Below are positions 54,680 to 63,883 of a stretch of DNA of 64,000 bases, one piece after another. A model generated the notes under the pieces. It was not told where the DNA came from. It saw nothing but the letters and a program-made list of their open reading frames with translations, and made no database searches. Every line of letters begins with the position of its first letter. Within the stretch, counting starts at the first letter, position 1. Source of the stretch: Roseinatronobacter thiooxidans (GTDB lineage: Bacteria > Pseudomonadota > Alphaproteobacteria > Rhodobacterales > Rhodobacteraceae). Location of the stretch: assembly GCF_001870675.1 (NCBI RefSeq), contig NZ_MEHT01000023.1:43059-107058 (forward strand). The letters run 5' to 3'. The position numbers and the translations under genes were made by a program.

Positions 54680-55132
54680 TCAGGCGCGTTCATCCTTGGG
54701 CGATCCCATGACCACCATGGTTGTGATCCGGTCCAGAAAGGGGAAAGCGCCCATATATTCAGTGTGAAACTGCTTGTAAGCGGCCAGATCGCGCGCCTCG
54801 ACGCGCAGCAGGTATTCGACAGTGCCGGTAATGTTGTGGCATTCGCGCACTTGCGGAGAGGCGCGCATCAGGCGCTCGAACTCTGCCTGTGCGGCTTTGG
54901 TGTGTTTTGACAGGCCCACTGTGACATAGGCAATAAAGCCTATTCCGGTTTGGGTTGGGTCAATCACGGCGCGGTAGCCGGTGATGACGCGCTGGCGCTC
55001 CAATTCCTGAACGCGGCGCAGGCAGGCAGAGGGGGACAGGCCCACACGGTCTGCCAGTTCAATATTCGGGATGCGCCCATCTTGTGAGAGAATGCGCAAT
55101 ATCGCTTCTGATTTTCTGTCAAGATCACTCAT
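54680..55132 (-). CDS. Lrp/AsnC-family transcriptional regulator
   Basis: A 150-residue regulator: HTH (ILRILSQDGRIPNIELADRVGLSPSACLRRVQELE), then the RAM ligand domain (VTVGLSKHTKAAQAEFERLM...VRECHNITGTVEYLLRVEA). Divergent from a LysE-type exporter, the common arrangement in which the Lrp protein senses an amino acid and induces its export. Confidence 0.9.
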   Translation of the reverse strand: MSDLDRKSEAILRILSQDGRIPNIELADRVGLSPSACLRRVQELERQRVITGYRAVIDPTQTGIGFIAYVTVGLSKHTKAAQAEFERLMRASPQVRECHNITGTVEYLLRVEARDLAAYKQFHTEYMGAFPFLDRITTMVVMGSPKDERA

Positions 55133-55222
55133 TTATTGCAGAAATAGCATTTCTTGCGCAGCTTTTGCAATGTATCGGCAGCATTCTGGCGCTAAAACAC
55201 TGCCAACATAAAGGGCGTGCCG

Positions 55223-55819
55223 ATGACTTTGGACCTGTTTCTGGCCTTGATTGCATTTGCGTTTGTCACCTCGGTTACACCGGGGCCGAATAATGTGATG
55301 CTGCTGGCCTCTGGCGTGAATTTCGGGTTCCGGCGCACAGTGCCGCATATGGCGGGTGTCGCCATCGGGCATGCGGTGATGGTGTTTCTGGTGGGTGTCG
55401 GGCTGATGGGAATTTTCATTGGCTATCCGCCTGCGCAGATGGTGCTGAAACTTGTGTCTGCGGTCTATATGCTGTGGCTGGCGTGGAAAATCGCCCATGC
55501 GGCCCCGCCGGCTGGCGCGCAGCGGGCAGGAAACCCGCTCAGTTTTTTGCAGGCGGCGGCGTTTCAATGGGTGAATCCGAAGGCATGGATCATCTCGCTG
55601 GGGGCGGTGGCGCTCTATGCGCCGGGGCAGGAATGGATCGCGGTGGCATGGGTCGCGTTCGGGTTCCTGTGTGTCGGGTGGACGACCACGATCATCTGGA
55701 CAGTGCTGGGCTTGGGGGTGCGGCGGTTCTTGCAAAATCCGGTTGCGCTGCGGGTGTTCAATTACACTATGGCTGCGCTGCTGGTGGCGTCACTGGTGCC
55801 CGTGTTGTTCCAGAACTAA
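55223..55819 (+). CDS. LysE-family amino-acid/metabolite exporter
   Basis: A 198-residue inner-membrane protein with about six hydrophobic segments and the family motif TSVTPGPNNVMLLASGVNFGFRRTVPHMAGV at the N-terminus, plus FLQAAAFQWVNPKAW. It exports amino acids or related solutes. ATG 55223 has AAAGGG upstream; the Lrp gene next door is the likely regulator. Confidence 0.9.
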   Translation: MTLDLFLALIAFAFVTSVTPGPNNVMLLASGVNFGFRRTVPHMAGVAIGHAVMVFLVGVGLMGIFIGYPPAQMVLKLVSAVYMLWLAWKIAHAAPPAGAQRAGNPLSFLQAAAFQWVNPKAWIISLGAVALYAPGQEWIAVAWVAFGFLCVGWTTTIIWTVLGLGVRRFLQNPVALRVFNYTMAALLVASLVPVLFQN

Positions 55820-55988
55820 GTGCTGCAGGGCGGGCAGGGCGCGTATCTTGGCGGCACGCGGCTGGAAACCTTGTTTTTACGGCGGATATTCGCACAAATG
55901 CCCAAAATTTCAGCGAATATAGCCTGACACCTTTACATTCCCCAAGCTTCCGCCTTTGATGATCCCAAGTCAGGGAGCGATTGAGCAG

Positions 55989-57407
55989 ATGACAGAAGCT
56001 TTCTTTAACGAGATGTATGACCGCGATGGACTTCGCATGCCTTACCAGATGCTGGAAGGCTGGTATCAGAACATGCCCGCCGAATTCCGCGCGCTGAAAC
56101 AGGCCGAGGCAGAGGGGCTTTTCCGCCGCTATGGCATTACCTTCGCCGTCTATGGCGAAGGGGGTGACCCTGACCGGCTGATCCCCTTCGATATGTTCCC
56201 CCGTGTCTTCGGGGCCAATGAATGGCGCAGGCTGGAACGGGGTATCAAGCAGCGCGCGCGCGCGCTGAATGCGTTTTTGTCCGATGTCTATGATCGGGGT
56301 GAGATTATTCGCGCGGGCCGCATTCCGGCGGATCTGGTCTACCAAAACGAGGCCTATGAGATTGCCGTCGCAGGGTTCCGCCCGCCTTTGGGCGTGTTCA
56401 GCCATATTGTGGGCATTGATCTGGTGCGCACGGGCGCAGACCAGTTCTATGTGCTGGAAGACAATTGCCGCACCCCTTCGGGCGTGTCCTACATGCTGGA
56501 GAACCGCGAGGTGATGATGCGGATGTTCCCGCATCTGTTTCAGGAAAACCGCGTGGCTCCGGTTGATGGCTATGCGCGGCTGCTCAAGCGCACGCTGGCC
56601 TCTGTCGCGCCCGCGAAATGCGAGCGTGACCCCTGCGTGGTGCTGCTGACGCCCGGCCATTACAATTCGGCCTATTACGAGCACAGCTTTCTGGCCGACC
56701 TGATGGGGATCGAGCTGGTCGAGGGGCAGGATTTGTTTGTCGAGGGCGATTTCTGCTGGATGCGCACCACAGAAGGGCCGAAAAAAGTGGATGTCATCTA
56801 TCGCCGGATTGATGACGCCTATCTTGACCCGCTGTGTTTCCGCCCCGATTCCACCCTTGGGGTGCCGGGGCTGATGAATGTCTACCGCTCTGGCGGGGTG
56901 ACCATCTGTTCGGCCCCCGGTGCGGGTGTGGCAGATGACAAGGCGATCTATACCTATGTGCCCGAGATGATCCGCTTCTATCTGGGCGAAGCACCGATTC
57001 TGGAAAACGTGCCGACATGGCAATGCGCCAAGGCGGATGACCTGAAATATGTGCAGGAACATCTGGCCGAACTGGTGGTCAAGGAAGTGCATGGATCGGG
57101 CGGCTATGGCATGCTTGTGGGGCCAAAAGCCGATAAGGCCACGATCGAGGCTTTTGCCGCCAAACTTGCCGCGAACCCGTCAAACTATATCGCCCAGCCC
57201 ACGCTTGCGCTGTCCACCTGCCCGACATTTGTTGAGGAAGGCATCGCCCCGCGCCATGTCGATCTGCGGCCCTATTGTCTGGTCGGGCGCGATGTGGAAC
57301 TGGTGCCGGGCGGGCTGACGCGCGTGGCGCTGACAGATGGATCACTGGTTGTGAATTCCAGTCAGGGCGGGGGTGTGAAAGATACATGGGTCATCGCGGA
57401 GGAATGA
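55989..57407 (+). CDS. Circularly permuted ATP-grasp protein of the Anbu operon
   Basis: A 472-residue protein of the DUF404/DUF407 (COG2308) group: MYDRDGLRMPYQMLEGWYQNM, then the circularly permuted ATP-grasp core with VLEDNCRTPSGVSYMLENR, LVEGQDLFVEGDFCWMRT and VVKEVHGSGGYGMLVGP. Such enzymes are predicted to form peptide bonds, perhaps tagging substrates for the peptidase at the end of the operon. ATG 55989 is preferred over 55959 because AGGGAG is upstream. Confidence 0.88.
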   Translation: MTEAFFNEMYDRDGLRMPYQMLEGWYQNMPAEFRALKQAEAEGLFRRYGITFAVYGEGGDPDRLIPFDMFPRVFGANEWRRLERGIKQRARALNAFLSDVYDRGEIIRAGRIPADLVYQNEAYEIAVAGFRPPLGVFSHIVGIDLVRTGADQFYVLEDNCRTPSGVSYMLENREVMMRMFPHLFQENRVAPVDGYARLLKRTLASVAPAKCERDPCVVLLTPGHYNSAYYEHSFLADLMGIELVEGQDLFVEGDFCWMRTTEGPKKVDVIYRRIDDAYLDPLCFRPDSTLGVPGLMNVYRSGGVTICSAPGAGVADDKAIYTYVPEMIRFYLGEAPILENVPTWQCAKADDLKYVQEHLAELVVKEVHGSGGYGMLVGPKADKATIEAFAAKLAANPSNYIAQPTLALSTCPTFVEEGIAPRHVDLRPYCLVGRDVELVPGGLTRVALTDGSLVVNSSQGGGVKDTWVIAEE

Positions 57408-57408
57408 A

Positions 57409-58362
57409 ATGCTAAGCCGCACAGCCGCCAACCTGTTCTGGATGGCCCGATATCTGGAACGCTCTGAAACCACGGCCCGTCTGTTGGATCTGGGCTTTCG
57501 CAACGCACTTCTGCCCAATGCGGGCGGGGGGTTCCGCAATGAATGGGGCGCGATACTGCAAAGCAAGGGCACCTTGCAGCAATTCACCGATAAATACGGC
57601 GATCTGGTGCAGCGCAATGCCGAGAGCTTCTTGTTTTTCGATCTTGAAAACCCCTCGTCTGTTGCAAGTTGCATCACCGCTGCGCGCGAGAATGCGCGCA
57701 TTGTGCGCACGGCCCTGACCTCTCAGGTCTGGGATGCGATCAATACCAGCTTTCAGGAATTGAAGGCCCTGACCCGGCGCGAGCGGTCCTCGCTGGAAGT
57801 GCCGGAACTGACTGACTGGACCTTGCGCACCGCCGCCCTGATCCGTGGCGCGATTGAAACCACGCAATTGCGCAATGATGGCTATCGCTTCATGAATCTG
57901 GGCTATGCGGTGGAACGTGCGGACAATACGGCGCGCCTGCTGGATGTGAAATATTATGTGCTGCTGCCCTCGGTCGCCTATATCGGATCGGGGCTGGACA
58001 ATTACCAATGGACAACGCTGCTGCGCGCCTTGTCGGCGCATCGGGCCTATAACTGGGCCTATGGCGGGGAATTGAGTGCCGCGCAGATTGCGCATTTCCT
58101 GATCCTGAACCCTAAATTCCCGCGCTCGCTTCTGTCCTGCTGTCTGGAAGTGAATGAACACCTGGACCATCTGGGGCGCATCTATGGCCGCTCCAGCCCC
58201 GCGCAGGAAGCCGCGCGCACATTGTTGGGCGAATTGGCCGAAGCGCGGATCGAAGATGTGTTCGATGAAGGGCTGCACGAATTCCTGACGCGCATGATTT
58301 CCGAGAATGCGGGCCTTGGTCAGTGCATCAATGACCAATATCTGACCGGAGAAGCGCGATGA
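57409..58362 (+). CDS. Alpha-E domain protein of the Anbu operon
   Basis: A 317-residue helical protein starting LSRTAANLFWMARYLERSETTARLLDLGFRNALLP, the alpha-E (COG2307) signature; a second conserved stretch is LGYAVERADNTARLLDVKYYVLLP. It begins 1 nt after the ATP-grasp stop. The domain always accompanies the ATP-grasp and is thought to be its partner. No enzymatic residues are assigned. Confidence 0.88.
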   Translation: MLSRTAANLFWMARYLERSETTARLLDLGFRNALLPNAGGGFRNEWGAILQSKGTLQQFTDKYGDLVQRNAESFLFFDLENPSSVASCITAARENARIVRTALTSQVWDAINTSFQELKALTRRERSSLEVPELTDWTLRTAALIRGAIETTQLRNDGYRFMNLGYAVERADNTARLLDVKYYVLLPSVAYIGSGLDNYQWTTLLRALSAHRAYNWAYGGELSAAQIAHFLILNPKFPRSLLSCCLEVNEHLDHLGRIYGRSSPAQEAARTLLGELAEARIEDVFDEGLHEFLTRMISENAGLGQCINDQYLTGEAR

Positions 58363-59177
58363 TCCTGACTGTCTTTCACAAGACCCGCTATGATTTCGCC
58401 TCTCCCGTGGGGGGGATATTGCAAAGTCACCGCCTGACGCCGGCCAAATGCGACGGGCAGAAGGTGATTGATTGGAAGGTCGAGGTGCCGGGCGCCGTGA
58501 TGGGGGAATTGTTCCGCGATGGGGCTGGGGATTATATTCAAACCGTCTCGCTTCGGATGCCCGTCACCCATATCGAGGTGACGGTCAGCGGCAAGGTCGA
58601 GACGACAGACACCTCTGGCATTCTGCGCGGCCACCGCGAACGCGTGGCCCCGCGCGCCTATATGCGCCACACCATGCGCACCGAGGCGAACCGCGCGATC
58701 CGCGATCTGGTCGATGACGCGCTGCGGGGCAAGGAAGATGCGCCGGAACTGGACCGCGCGCATCTGCTGGCCGCCGCCGTGGCCGAGGCTTTGCCCTACC
58801 GCCCCGGTGCAACCCACGCCCATACCACCGCCGCCGAGGCAATGACCGAAGGCGCGGGCGTGTGTCAGGACCATACGCAAGTGCTGATTGCCTGCGCGCA
58901 TATCGCCAATATGCCCGCGCGCTATGTGTCCGGCTATCTGAACGCAACCGATGACGGCTCTCCGCATGAAGCCAGCCATGCTTGGGCTGAAATCTTTGTC
59001 GCGGGTCTGGGCTGGGTCGGGTTCGATGCGTCTAACAAATGCTGCCCGAACGAGCATTACATCCGCCTTGGCTCTGGCCTTGATGCAGAGGATGCAGCAC
59101 CCATCCGCGGGTTGGTGCTGGGCGGGGCCGAGGAAACGCTGGATGTAACCGTCCTGATCGAGGCGCAGCAACAGTGA
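58359..59177 (+). CDS. Transglutaminase-like peptidase/hydrolase of the Anbu operon
   Basis: A 272-residue COG1305-type enzyme with an N-terminal beta domain and a papain-like core: catalytic Cys in EGAGVCQDHTQVLIACAH, His in EASHAWAEIFV, Asp in WVGFDASNKC. ATGA overlap with the alpha-E gene. In the Anbu operon it may cleave or transfer the peptide formed by the ATP-grasp protein; this is inferred. Confidence 0.88.
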   Translation: MILTVFHKTRYDFASPVGGILQSHRLTPAKCDGQKVIDWKVEVPGAVMGELFRDGAGDYIQTVSLRMPVTHIEVTVSGKVETTDTSGILRGHRERVAPRAYMRHTMRTEANRAIRDLVDDALRGKEDAPELDRAHLLAAAVAEALPYRPGATHAHTTAAEAMTEGAGVCQDHTQVLIACAHIANMPARYVSGYLNATDDGSPHEASHAWAEIFVAGLGWVGFDASNKCCPNEHYIRLGSGLDAEDAAPIRGLVLGGAEETLDVTVLIEAQQQ

Positions 59178-59244
59178 CAGCGCTTGCACCTGCGCAGCGA
59201 CAGCGCTACGACTTCACGGCTGATCTTTTCAGGGAAACCAAACG

Positions 59245-59967
59245 ATGACCTATTGTGTCGGACTTCTGCTGAATGCGGGGCTCGTCTTGCTGTCCGACAC
59301 CCGCACGAATGCGGGACTGGACAATATTTCAACCTATCGCAAGATGTTCACCTTCGAGGAACCGGGCGAGCGTGTCATCGTCATGATGACAGCCGGAAAC
59401 CTGTCTGTAACGCAAACGACCATTGCGCGCCTGACCGAAGACATCAACAATGCTGACGCCACGCATGACACCTCGATCATGAAGGCCGAGAATATGCTTG
59501 ATGTCGCCACAATGGTGGGCGAGATGCTCTCGCGCGTGACAGCAGAAACAAAAATGCGCATGGACCGCATGAACCAAAGCGCCAGCGCCTCCATGATCGT
59601 GGCAGGCCAGCGCAAGGGCGGGCGGATGCGCCTGTTCCTGATCTATCCAGAGGGCAATTTCATCGAGGCGACAGATGACACGCCCTATCTGCAAATCGGC
59701 GAGCATAAATACGGCAAGCCCATTCTGGACCGCGTTATAAGCGCCGATACCCCACTGGAAGATGCGCGCAAGGCTGTGTTGCTATCGATGGATTCAACGC
59801 TGCGCTCTAACCTCAGTGTCGGGATGCCGCTGGATATGGCCGTGATCGAAGCCGATGCGCTGCGGATCACCGAACAGCGCCGGATCGAAGCCAATGACGA
59901 GCAATTCGCCGCCATGTCTGCGGCATGGTCACAAGCGCTGCGCGACGCCTTCACTCAGATCAAGTGA
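59245..59967 (+). CDS. Anbu: ancestral beta-subunit proteasome-type peptidase
   Basis: A 240-residue Ntn-hydrolase relative of HslV and the 20S proteasome (COG3484). It starts MTYCVGLLLNAGLVLLSDTRTNAG; Thr2 becomes the N-terminal nucleophile once Met is removed, with Asp18 and Lys33 (YRKMF) in the usual active-site places. Fourth gene of the operon, 67 nt after the transglutaminase gene. Its last 13 nt overlap the convergent ArsR gene. Physiological substrates of Anbu are unknown. Confidence 0.9.
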   Translation: MTYCVGLLLNAGLVLLSDTRTNAGLDNISTYRKMFTFEEPGERVIVMMTAGNLSVTQTTIARLTEDINNADATHDTSIMKAENMLDVATMVGEMLSRVTAETKMRMDRMNQSASASMIVAGQRKGGRMRLFLIYPEGNFIEATDDTPYLQIGEHKYGKPILDRVISADTPLEDARKAVLLSMDSTLRSNLSVGMPLDMAVIEADALRITEQRRIEANDEQFAAMSAAWSQALRDAFTQIK

Positions 59968-60308
59968 TCATCTGCGGGGGGGCTGGACAGTTCCTGCGCC
60001 AAAAACCGCTCGAACGCATCCAGATTGATGGCCTCGAACTGCCCGAAGGCTTGCATCCAGATACTGGCTTCGCGCAGGGCATCGGGTTCCAGTTTGCACC
60101 ATTTCACGCGCCCGCGTTTTTCCTGACTTATCAGCCCCGCAGTCGCAAGGATACCCAAGTGCTTGGAAATCGCGGCAAGCGACATCTCGAACGGGTGGGC
60201 CACATCGGTTACGGCCATGTCATCTTCCAGCAACATGGCCAGAATGGCGCGCCGTGTGGGGTCGGCAAGCGCCATGAAAATCTGGTCAAGATTGGGGGCG
60301 GAATTCAT
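59955..60308 (-). CDS. ArsR-family transcriptional regulator
   Basis: A 117-residue winged helix: IFMALADPTRRAILAMLLEDDMAVTDVAHPFEMSLAAISKHLGILATAGLISQEKRGRVKWCKLEPDAL. It lacks the ELCVC metal motif of ArsR/SmtB sensors, so it belongs to the non-metal branch often paired with SRPBCC proteins, none of which is nearby. ATG 60308 is chosen (GGGA six bases upstream) over 60314 and 60341. It diverges from atpI. Confidence 0.85.
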   Translation of the reverse strand: MNSAPNLDQIFMALADPTRRAILAMLLEDDMAVTDVAHPFEMSLAAISKHLGILATAGLISQEKRGRVKWCKLEPDALREASIWMQAFGQFEAINLDAFERFLAQELSSPPADDHLI

Positions 60309-60532
60309 CTCCATTCCCGTCTTCTGGGGGGCTGGTTGCAAAAGGTCAACTGTTTGGTTGAATATGCTCTGCGCATCAGAAGTGGCACGCGGCAGCTTGC
60401 CCTGACTCTGCGTATTTACAAAATCTGTTTATTTACAGTTGGTTGCGCGGTGTTCGGGGGTGATTTATCTGACTTGACTCTAACCCCCTGCCTGCCTAGT
60501 TATCGCGCAACTTGCAGCCGGAGGTGGCGGGC

Positions 60533-60886
60533 ATGACCAAGCGAGACGAGATGGAGCAGCTCAAAGCGCTCGAAGACCGGATCGCAAAGGCCAAAGCCGC
60601 GATCGAGCCGCCGCGCGCTGCGCAAGATCACCATTCGATGGCCCAGATCGGCTGGCGTATGGTGATAGAGCTGGTGTCTGGTTTGGGCATCGGTGCGGCA
60701 ATGGGATACGGGCTGGATGTGCTGCTTGGCACCTTGCCGATATTTCTGGTGCTGCTGACTTTGTTGGGCTTTGCGGCCGGGATCAAGACGATGATGCGCT
60801 CTGCGCGCGAGTTTGAAACCGGAAAAGACACGACGGTGCCGCCGAAAGCGGCTGCGGAACAAGGGGACAAGACCAGTGGCGGGTGA
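60533..60886 (+). CDS. atpI: ATP synthase protein I
   Basis: A 117-residue membrane protein with two helices ([24 protein letters not shown] and [20 protein letters not shown]), flanked by charged ends; AtpI helps assemble the c-ring. GGAGGTGG lies just before ATG 60533. First gene of the F0 operon. It overlaps atpB by 11 nt. Confidence 0.9.
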   Translation: MTKRDEMEQLKALEDRIAKAKAAIEPPRAAQDHHSMAQIGWRMVIELVSGLGIGAAMGYGLDVLLGTLPIFLVLLTLLGFAAGIKTMMRSAREFETGKDTTVPPKAAAEQGDKTSGG

Positions 60887-61619
60887 AAATGGTGGCCTTG
60901 AAATCAGGCCGATGGACCAGTTTGAAGTCAAGGCGCTGTTTGGTGGCGATGTCAGTTGGTATACACCAACGAATGTGACGCTGTGGATGGCGCTGACTGT
61001 GGTTGCGGCCTCTGTGCTGATGATCTACGGCGCACGCGGTCGCGCGCTGGTTCCAAGCCGCGCGCAATCTGCCGCTGAAATGACCTATGGGTTCATCTAT
61101 AACATGGTGAAAGACGTGGCAGGGCATGACGCTGTGCGCTTCTTCCCGCATGTGTTCACGCTGTTCATGTTCGTGCTGTTTGCGAATCTCTTGGGCCTGA
61201 TCCCGTTCGCCTTTACCACGACGTCGCATATCGCTGTGACTGCGGTGCTGGCCTTTACGGTGTTCCTGTCGGTCACGGCGCTGGGCTTCATTCTGAACGG
61301 CACCAAGTTTCTGGGCCTGTTCTGGGTCAGTTCCGCGCCCTTGGCCCTGCGCCCTGTCTTGGCGCTGATCGAGCTGATCTCTTACTTCGCACGCCCCATC
61401 AGTCATTCCATTCGTCTTGCCGGTGCCATGATGGCGGGGCATGCGGTGGCGAAAGTGTTCGCAGGTTTTGCGGGCGCGCTGGGGGCTGCGTTCTTCGTGC
61501 CGGTTCTGGCTGTTACCGCGCTCTATGCTTTGGAGCTGCTGGTCGCTGTGATCCAGGCTTACGTCTTTACCATTCTGACCTGTGTGTACCTGAAGGACGC
61601 ACTGCATCCCTCGCACTGA
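60876..61619 (+). CDS. atpB: ATP synthase F0 subunit a
   Basis: A 247-residue polytopic inner-membrane subunit forming the proton half-channels: [28 protein letters not shown] at the start, and the essential Arg in [24 protein letters not shown]. The GTG at 60876 is the best start, since [16 protein letters not shown] matches family N-termini, and the longer frame lies inside atpI. Confidence 0.95.
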   Translation: MAGENGGLEIRPMDQFEVKALFGGDVSWYTPTNVTLWMALTVVAASVLMIYGARGRALVPSRAQSAAEMTYGFIYNMVKDVAGHDAVRFFPHVFTLFMFVLFANLLGLIPFAFTTTSHIAVTAVLAFTVFLSVTALGFILNGTKFLGLFWVSSAPLALRPVLALIELISYFARPISHSIRLAGAMMAGHAVAKVFAGFAGALGAAFFVPVLAVTALYALELLVAVIQAYVFTILTCVYLKDALHPSH

Positions 61620-61676
61620 CGGGTGTTTCCGGTCGAATATCAACTCTAGCCAATTCCAACCTCAAGGAGAAATGAC

Positions 61677-61913
61677 ATGGAAGGCGATATCGCAGAAATG
61701 GGCAAATACATCGGTGTTGGTCTGACTGCCATTGGTATGGGCGGCGCAGCCATCGGTGTGGGCAACATTGCTGGCAACTTCCTGTCGGGTGCCCTGCGCA
61801 ACCCGTCGGCTGCCGCAGGCCAGACAGCCATGCTGTTCATCGGCATCGCATTCGCAGAAGCGCTGGGGATCTTCTCGTTCCTCGTCGCTCTGCTGCTGAT
61901 GTTCGCTGTCTAA
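61677..61913 (+). CDS. atpE: ATP synthase F0 subunit c
   Basis: A 78-residue hairpin of two helices. The polar loop RNPSAAAGQ is clear, and the proton-binding Glu is in [13 protein letters not shown]. It forms the rotating ring. CAAGGAG precedes ATG 61677. A hairpin follows before the next gene. Confidence 0.97.
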   Translation: MEGDIAEMGKYIGVGLTAIGMGGAAIGVGNIAGNFLSGALRNPSAAAGQTAMLFIGIAFAEALGIFSFLVALLLMFAV

Positions 61914-61941
61914 GCGCTTCCCGAATATCCTTATGCCCGGG

Positions 61942-61957
61942 GGGGCCGATTGGCCCC
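61942..61957 (+). terminator. GC hairpin between atpE and atpX
   Basis: GGGGCC-GATT-GGCCCC, 29 nt after the atpE stop. No clear U-run, so more likely an mRNA-stabilising or attenuating hairpin that favours the multi-copy c subunit. Confidence 0.45.
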
Positions 61958-61987
61958 TTCGGTGAATTCAGGGCTTAGGGGGACGAC

Positions 61988-62506
61988 ATGGCAGAGACTG
62001 CCGCTTCGGGGCCAGGTATGCCCCAACTTGATGTAACCACGTTCTCGAACCAGATTTTCTGGCTTATCGTGACGCTTGTGGTTTTGTACTACATAATGTC
62101 GCGCGTGGCTTTGCCGCGTGTTGCAGCAGTTCTGGCCGATCGCCGTGGGACAATCACCAGCGATATTGCCGCGGCTGAAGAATTCAAGCTGAAAGCACAG
62201 CAAGCCGAAGAAGCCTATAACAAGGCTTTGACAGATGCGCGTGCCGAAGCAGGCCGGATTGTTGACGCCGCCAAGGCTGAAATGCAGGCAGAACTTGATG
62301 TTCAGCTTGCTAAGGCCGATGCAGAGATTGCCGCAAAATCTGCCGAGTCGGAACGTCGCATCCGCGACATCCGCGACAGTGCCATGGATATGGTGTCGGA
62401 TGTGTCGAAAGACGTGACATCGGACATCCTGAATGTTTTTGGCGCAAAAGCAGATGGGCGCAGCGTGACGGCGGCAGTGAATGCGCGCTTGAAAGGGGAT
62501 GCATGA
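61988..62506 (+). CDS. atpX: ATP synthase F0 subunit b'
   Basis: A 172-residue peripheral-stalk subunit: short N-terminus, one membrane helix (FSNQIFWLIVTLVVLYYIMSRVALP), then a long charged coiled coil (AAAEEFKLKAQQAEEAYNKAL...). Alphaproteobacteria, like phototrophs, carry b and b' as a heterodimer. ATG 61988 has GGGGG upstream. The stop overlaps the atpF start (ATGA). Confidence 0.92.
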   Translation: MAETAASGPGMPQLDVTTFSNQIFWLIVTLVVLYYIMSRVALPRVAAVLADRRGTITSDIAAAEEFKLKAQQAEEAYNKALTDARAEAGRIVDAAKAEMQAELDVQLAKADAEIAAKSAESERRIRDIRDSAMDMVSDVSKDVTSDILNVFGAKADGRSVTAAVNARLKGDA

Positions 62507-63066
62507 TGTTGCGACTTTCCGTTCTTGCAGCACTGATTGCCAGCCCTGCGCTGGCCGCGCCTGCGGGAAAGCCTTTCTTCTCGCTGTATAATACAGACCT
62601 GATTGTCCTGATGGCGTTTGTCATCTTTCTTGGTATCCTGATTTACTTCAAGGTGCCTGCGAAAGTGACAGACCTGCTGGACAGCCGCGCAGTCGGTATC
62701 CAGTCCGAGTTGGATGAGGCACGCCGCCTGCGCGAAGAAGCGCTGGCACTACATGCCTCGTTCGAGCGTCGCCATGCCGAGGTCAAAGATGATGCCGCGC
62801 GCATTGTCGAAAAGGCCAAGGCAGATGCGCAACTCGCAGCAGATCAGGCAAAGGCCGATATCGAGGCTTCGATCGCGCGCCGCCTGAAAAGCGCTGAAGA
62901 CCAGATCGCCTCAGCCGAGGCCGCCGCAATTCGCGCTGTGCGTGACAAGGCTGTGGCGGTTGCCATCGCGGCGGCGGGCGATGTGCTGGCCAAGCAGATG
63001 GATGCAGAGCGTAATGACGCGCTCGTTCAAAAAGCGATCGCCTCTGCGCAAGAGCATTTGCACTAA
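62503..63066 (+). CDS. atpF: ATP synthase F0 subunit b
   Basis: A 187-residue stalk subunit: an N-terminal hydrophobic leader (LRLSVLAALIASPALAAPAG), a membrane helix (DLIVLMAFVIFLGILIYFKVP), then a long coiled coil rich in Ala/Glu/Arg. It dimerises with b'. Last gene of the F0 operon; the F1 genes are elsewhere, as is normal in this group. Confidence 0.93.
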   Translation: MMLRLSVLAALIASPALAAPAGKPFFSLYNTDLIVLMAFVIFLGILIYFKVPAKVTDLLDSRAVGIQSELDEARRLREEALALHASFERRHAEVKDDAARIVEKAKADAQLAADQAKADIEASIARRLKSAEDQIASAEAAAIRAVRDKAVAVAIAAAGDVLAKQMDAERNDALVQKAIASAQEHLH

Positions 63067-63092
63067 GCCATCATCGGACAAGATATGTAAAT

Positions 63093-63118
63093 AACCCGGC
63101 CCTGTGCCGGGTTTTTTA
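63093..63118. terminator. Bidirectional terminator after the F0 operon
   Basis: AACCCGGC-CCTGT-GCCGGGTT followed by TTTT, between the convergent atpF and FadR-type genes. The U-run overlaps the stop codon of the latter. Confidence 0.85.
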
Positions 63119-63883
63119 CATGGCGCGCGCATGCTCGAACCGCAGGCGCGCGATTTCTTCATTCTGTTCGCTGCGTTTCAGGTCGCTCATCAACTGTTTC
63201 ACATAGTCCAGATGCGCTTGCGCTGCGTTGCGCGCGCCAATCGGGTCGCGGTCCTGCAACGCGGTGTTGATGGCGCGGTGCTGGTTCAGCAGTTCGTCGC
63301 GCGTGCCGCGCTGGCGAAAGATCATCTGGCGGTTATAAAACACCCCCTGATGCAACAGGTTGAACATGGCGCGCATCATATGCAGCATGATGATGTTATG
63401 AGACGCCTCGACAATCGACAGGTGAAATTCCGCATCAAGTCTGGCTTCCTCGCTCGAGTCGCGGATGAGATGGGCGTCTTCCATCTTCTGATAAATGGTG
63501 TCGATGACTTTCAAATCCATCTCGGACCCAAGCCGCGCGGCGCGTTCGGCAGACATCCCCTCCAGGTCGCGTCGGAAGCTGATATAGTCGAACAGGGCCG
63601 CGTCATGGCCCGCAAACAGGCTGACCAGCGAGTCAGAGAAAGCAGAATCCAGCAGTTCGGCCACATAAATTCCGGCCCCTGCTTTGGTCGTCAGCAACCC
63701 GCGCGCCTGCATTTCCGAGACCGCGTCGCGCAGCGACGGGCGCGAGACGCCCATCTTTTCAGCCAGTTCCCGTTCGGATGGCAGCCGCTCACCGGGGCGC
63801 AGAATGCCGCGCAAGATCAGCATTTCGATTTGCCGGACGACACTTTGCGACAGTTTTTCGGGTTGGACGCGTTGGAAGGGCAT
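63116..63883 (-). CDS. FadR-subfamily GntR transcriptional regulator
   Basis: A 255-residue regulator: N-terminal winged helix (LILRGILRPGERLPSERELAEKMGVSRPSLRDAVSEMQARGLL) and a C-terminal FCD all-helical ligand domain whose metal-binding residues are visible as D..FH...VEASHN and HRAIN..A...H. FadR/PdhR/LldR-like proteins respond to carboxylic acids. The target genes probably lie beyond the right edge, in the opposite direction. ATG 63883 is the family start. Confidence 0.88.
   Translation of the reverse strand: MPFQRVQPEKLSQSVVRQIEMLILRGILRPGERLPSERELAEKMGVSRPSLRDAVSEMQARGLLTTKAGAGIYVAELLDSAFSDSLVSLFAGHDAALFDYISFRRDLEGMSAERAARLGSEMDLKVIDTIYQKMEDAHLIRDSSEEARLDAEFHLSIVEASHNIIMLHMMRAMFNLLHQGVFYNRQMIFRQRGTRDELLNQHRAINTALQDRDPIGARNAAQAHLDYVKQLMSDLKRSEQNEEIARLRFEHARAM

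Noticed and set aside
55767..58338. Long minus-strand frames opposite the ATP-grasp and alpha-E genes
   Set aside because: Shadows of the well-supported Anbu operon genes; no protein-like sequence.
60533..63066. Missing F1 genes as a sign of deletion
   Set aside because: Separate F0 and F1 operons are normal in alphaproteobacteria.
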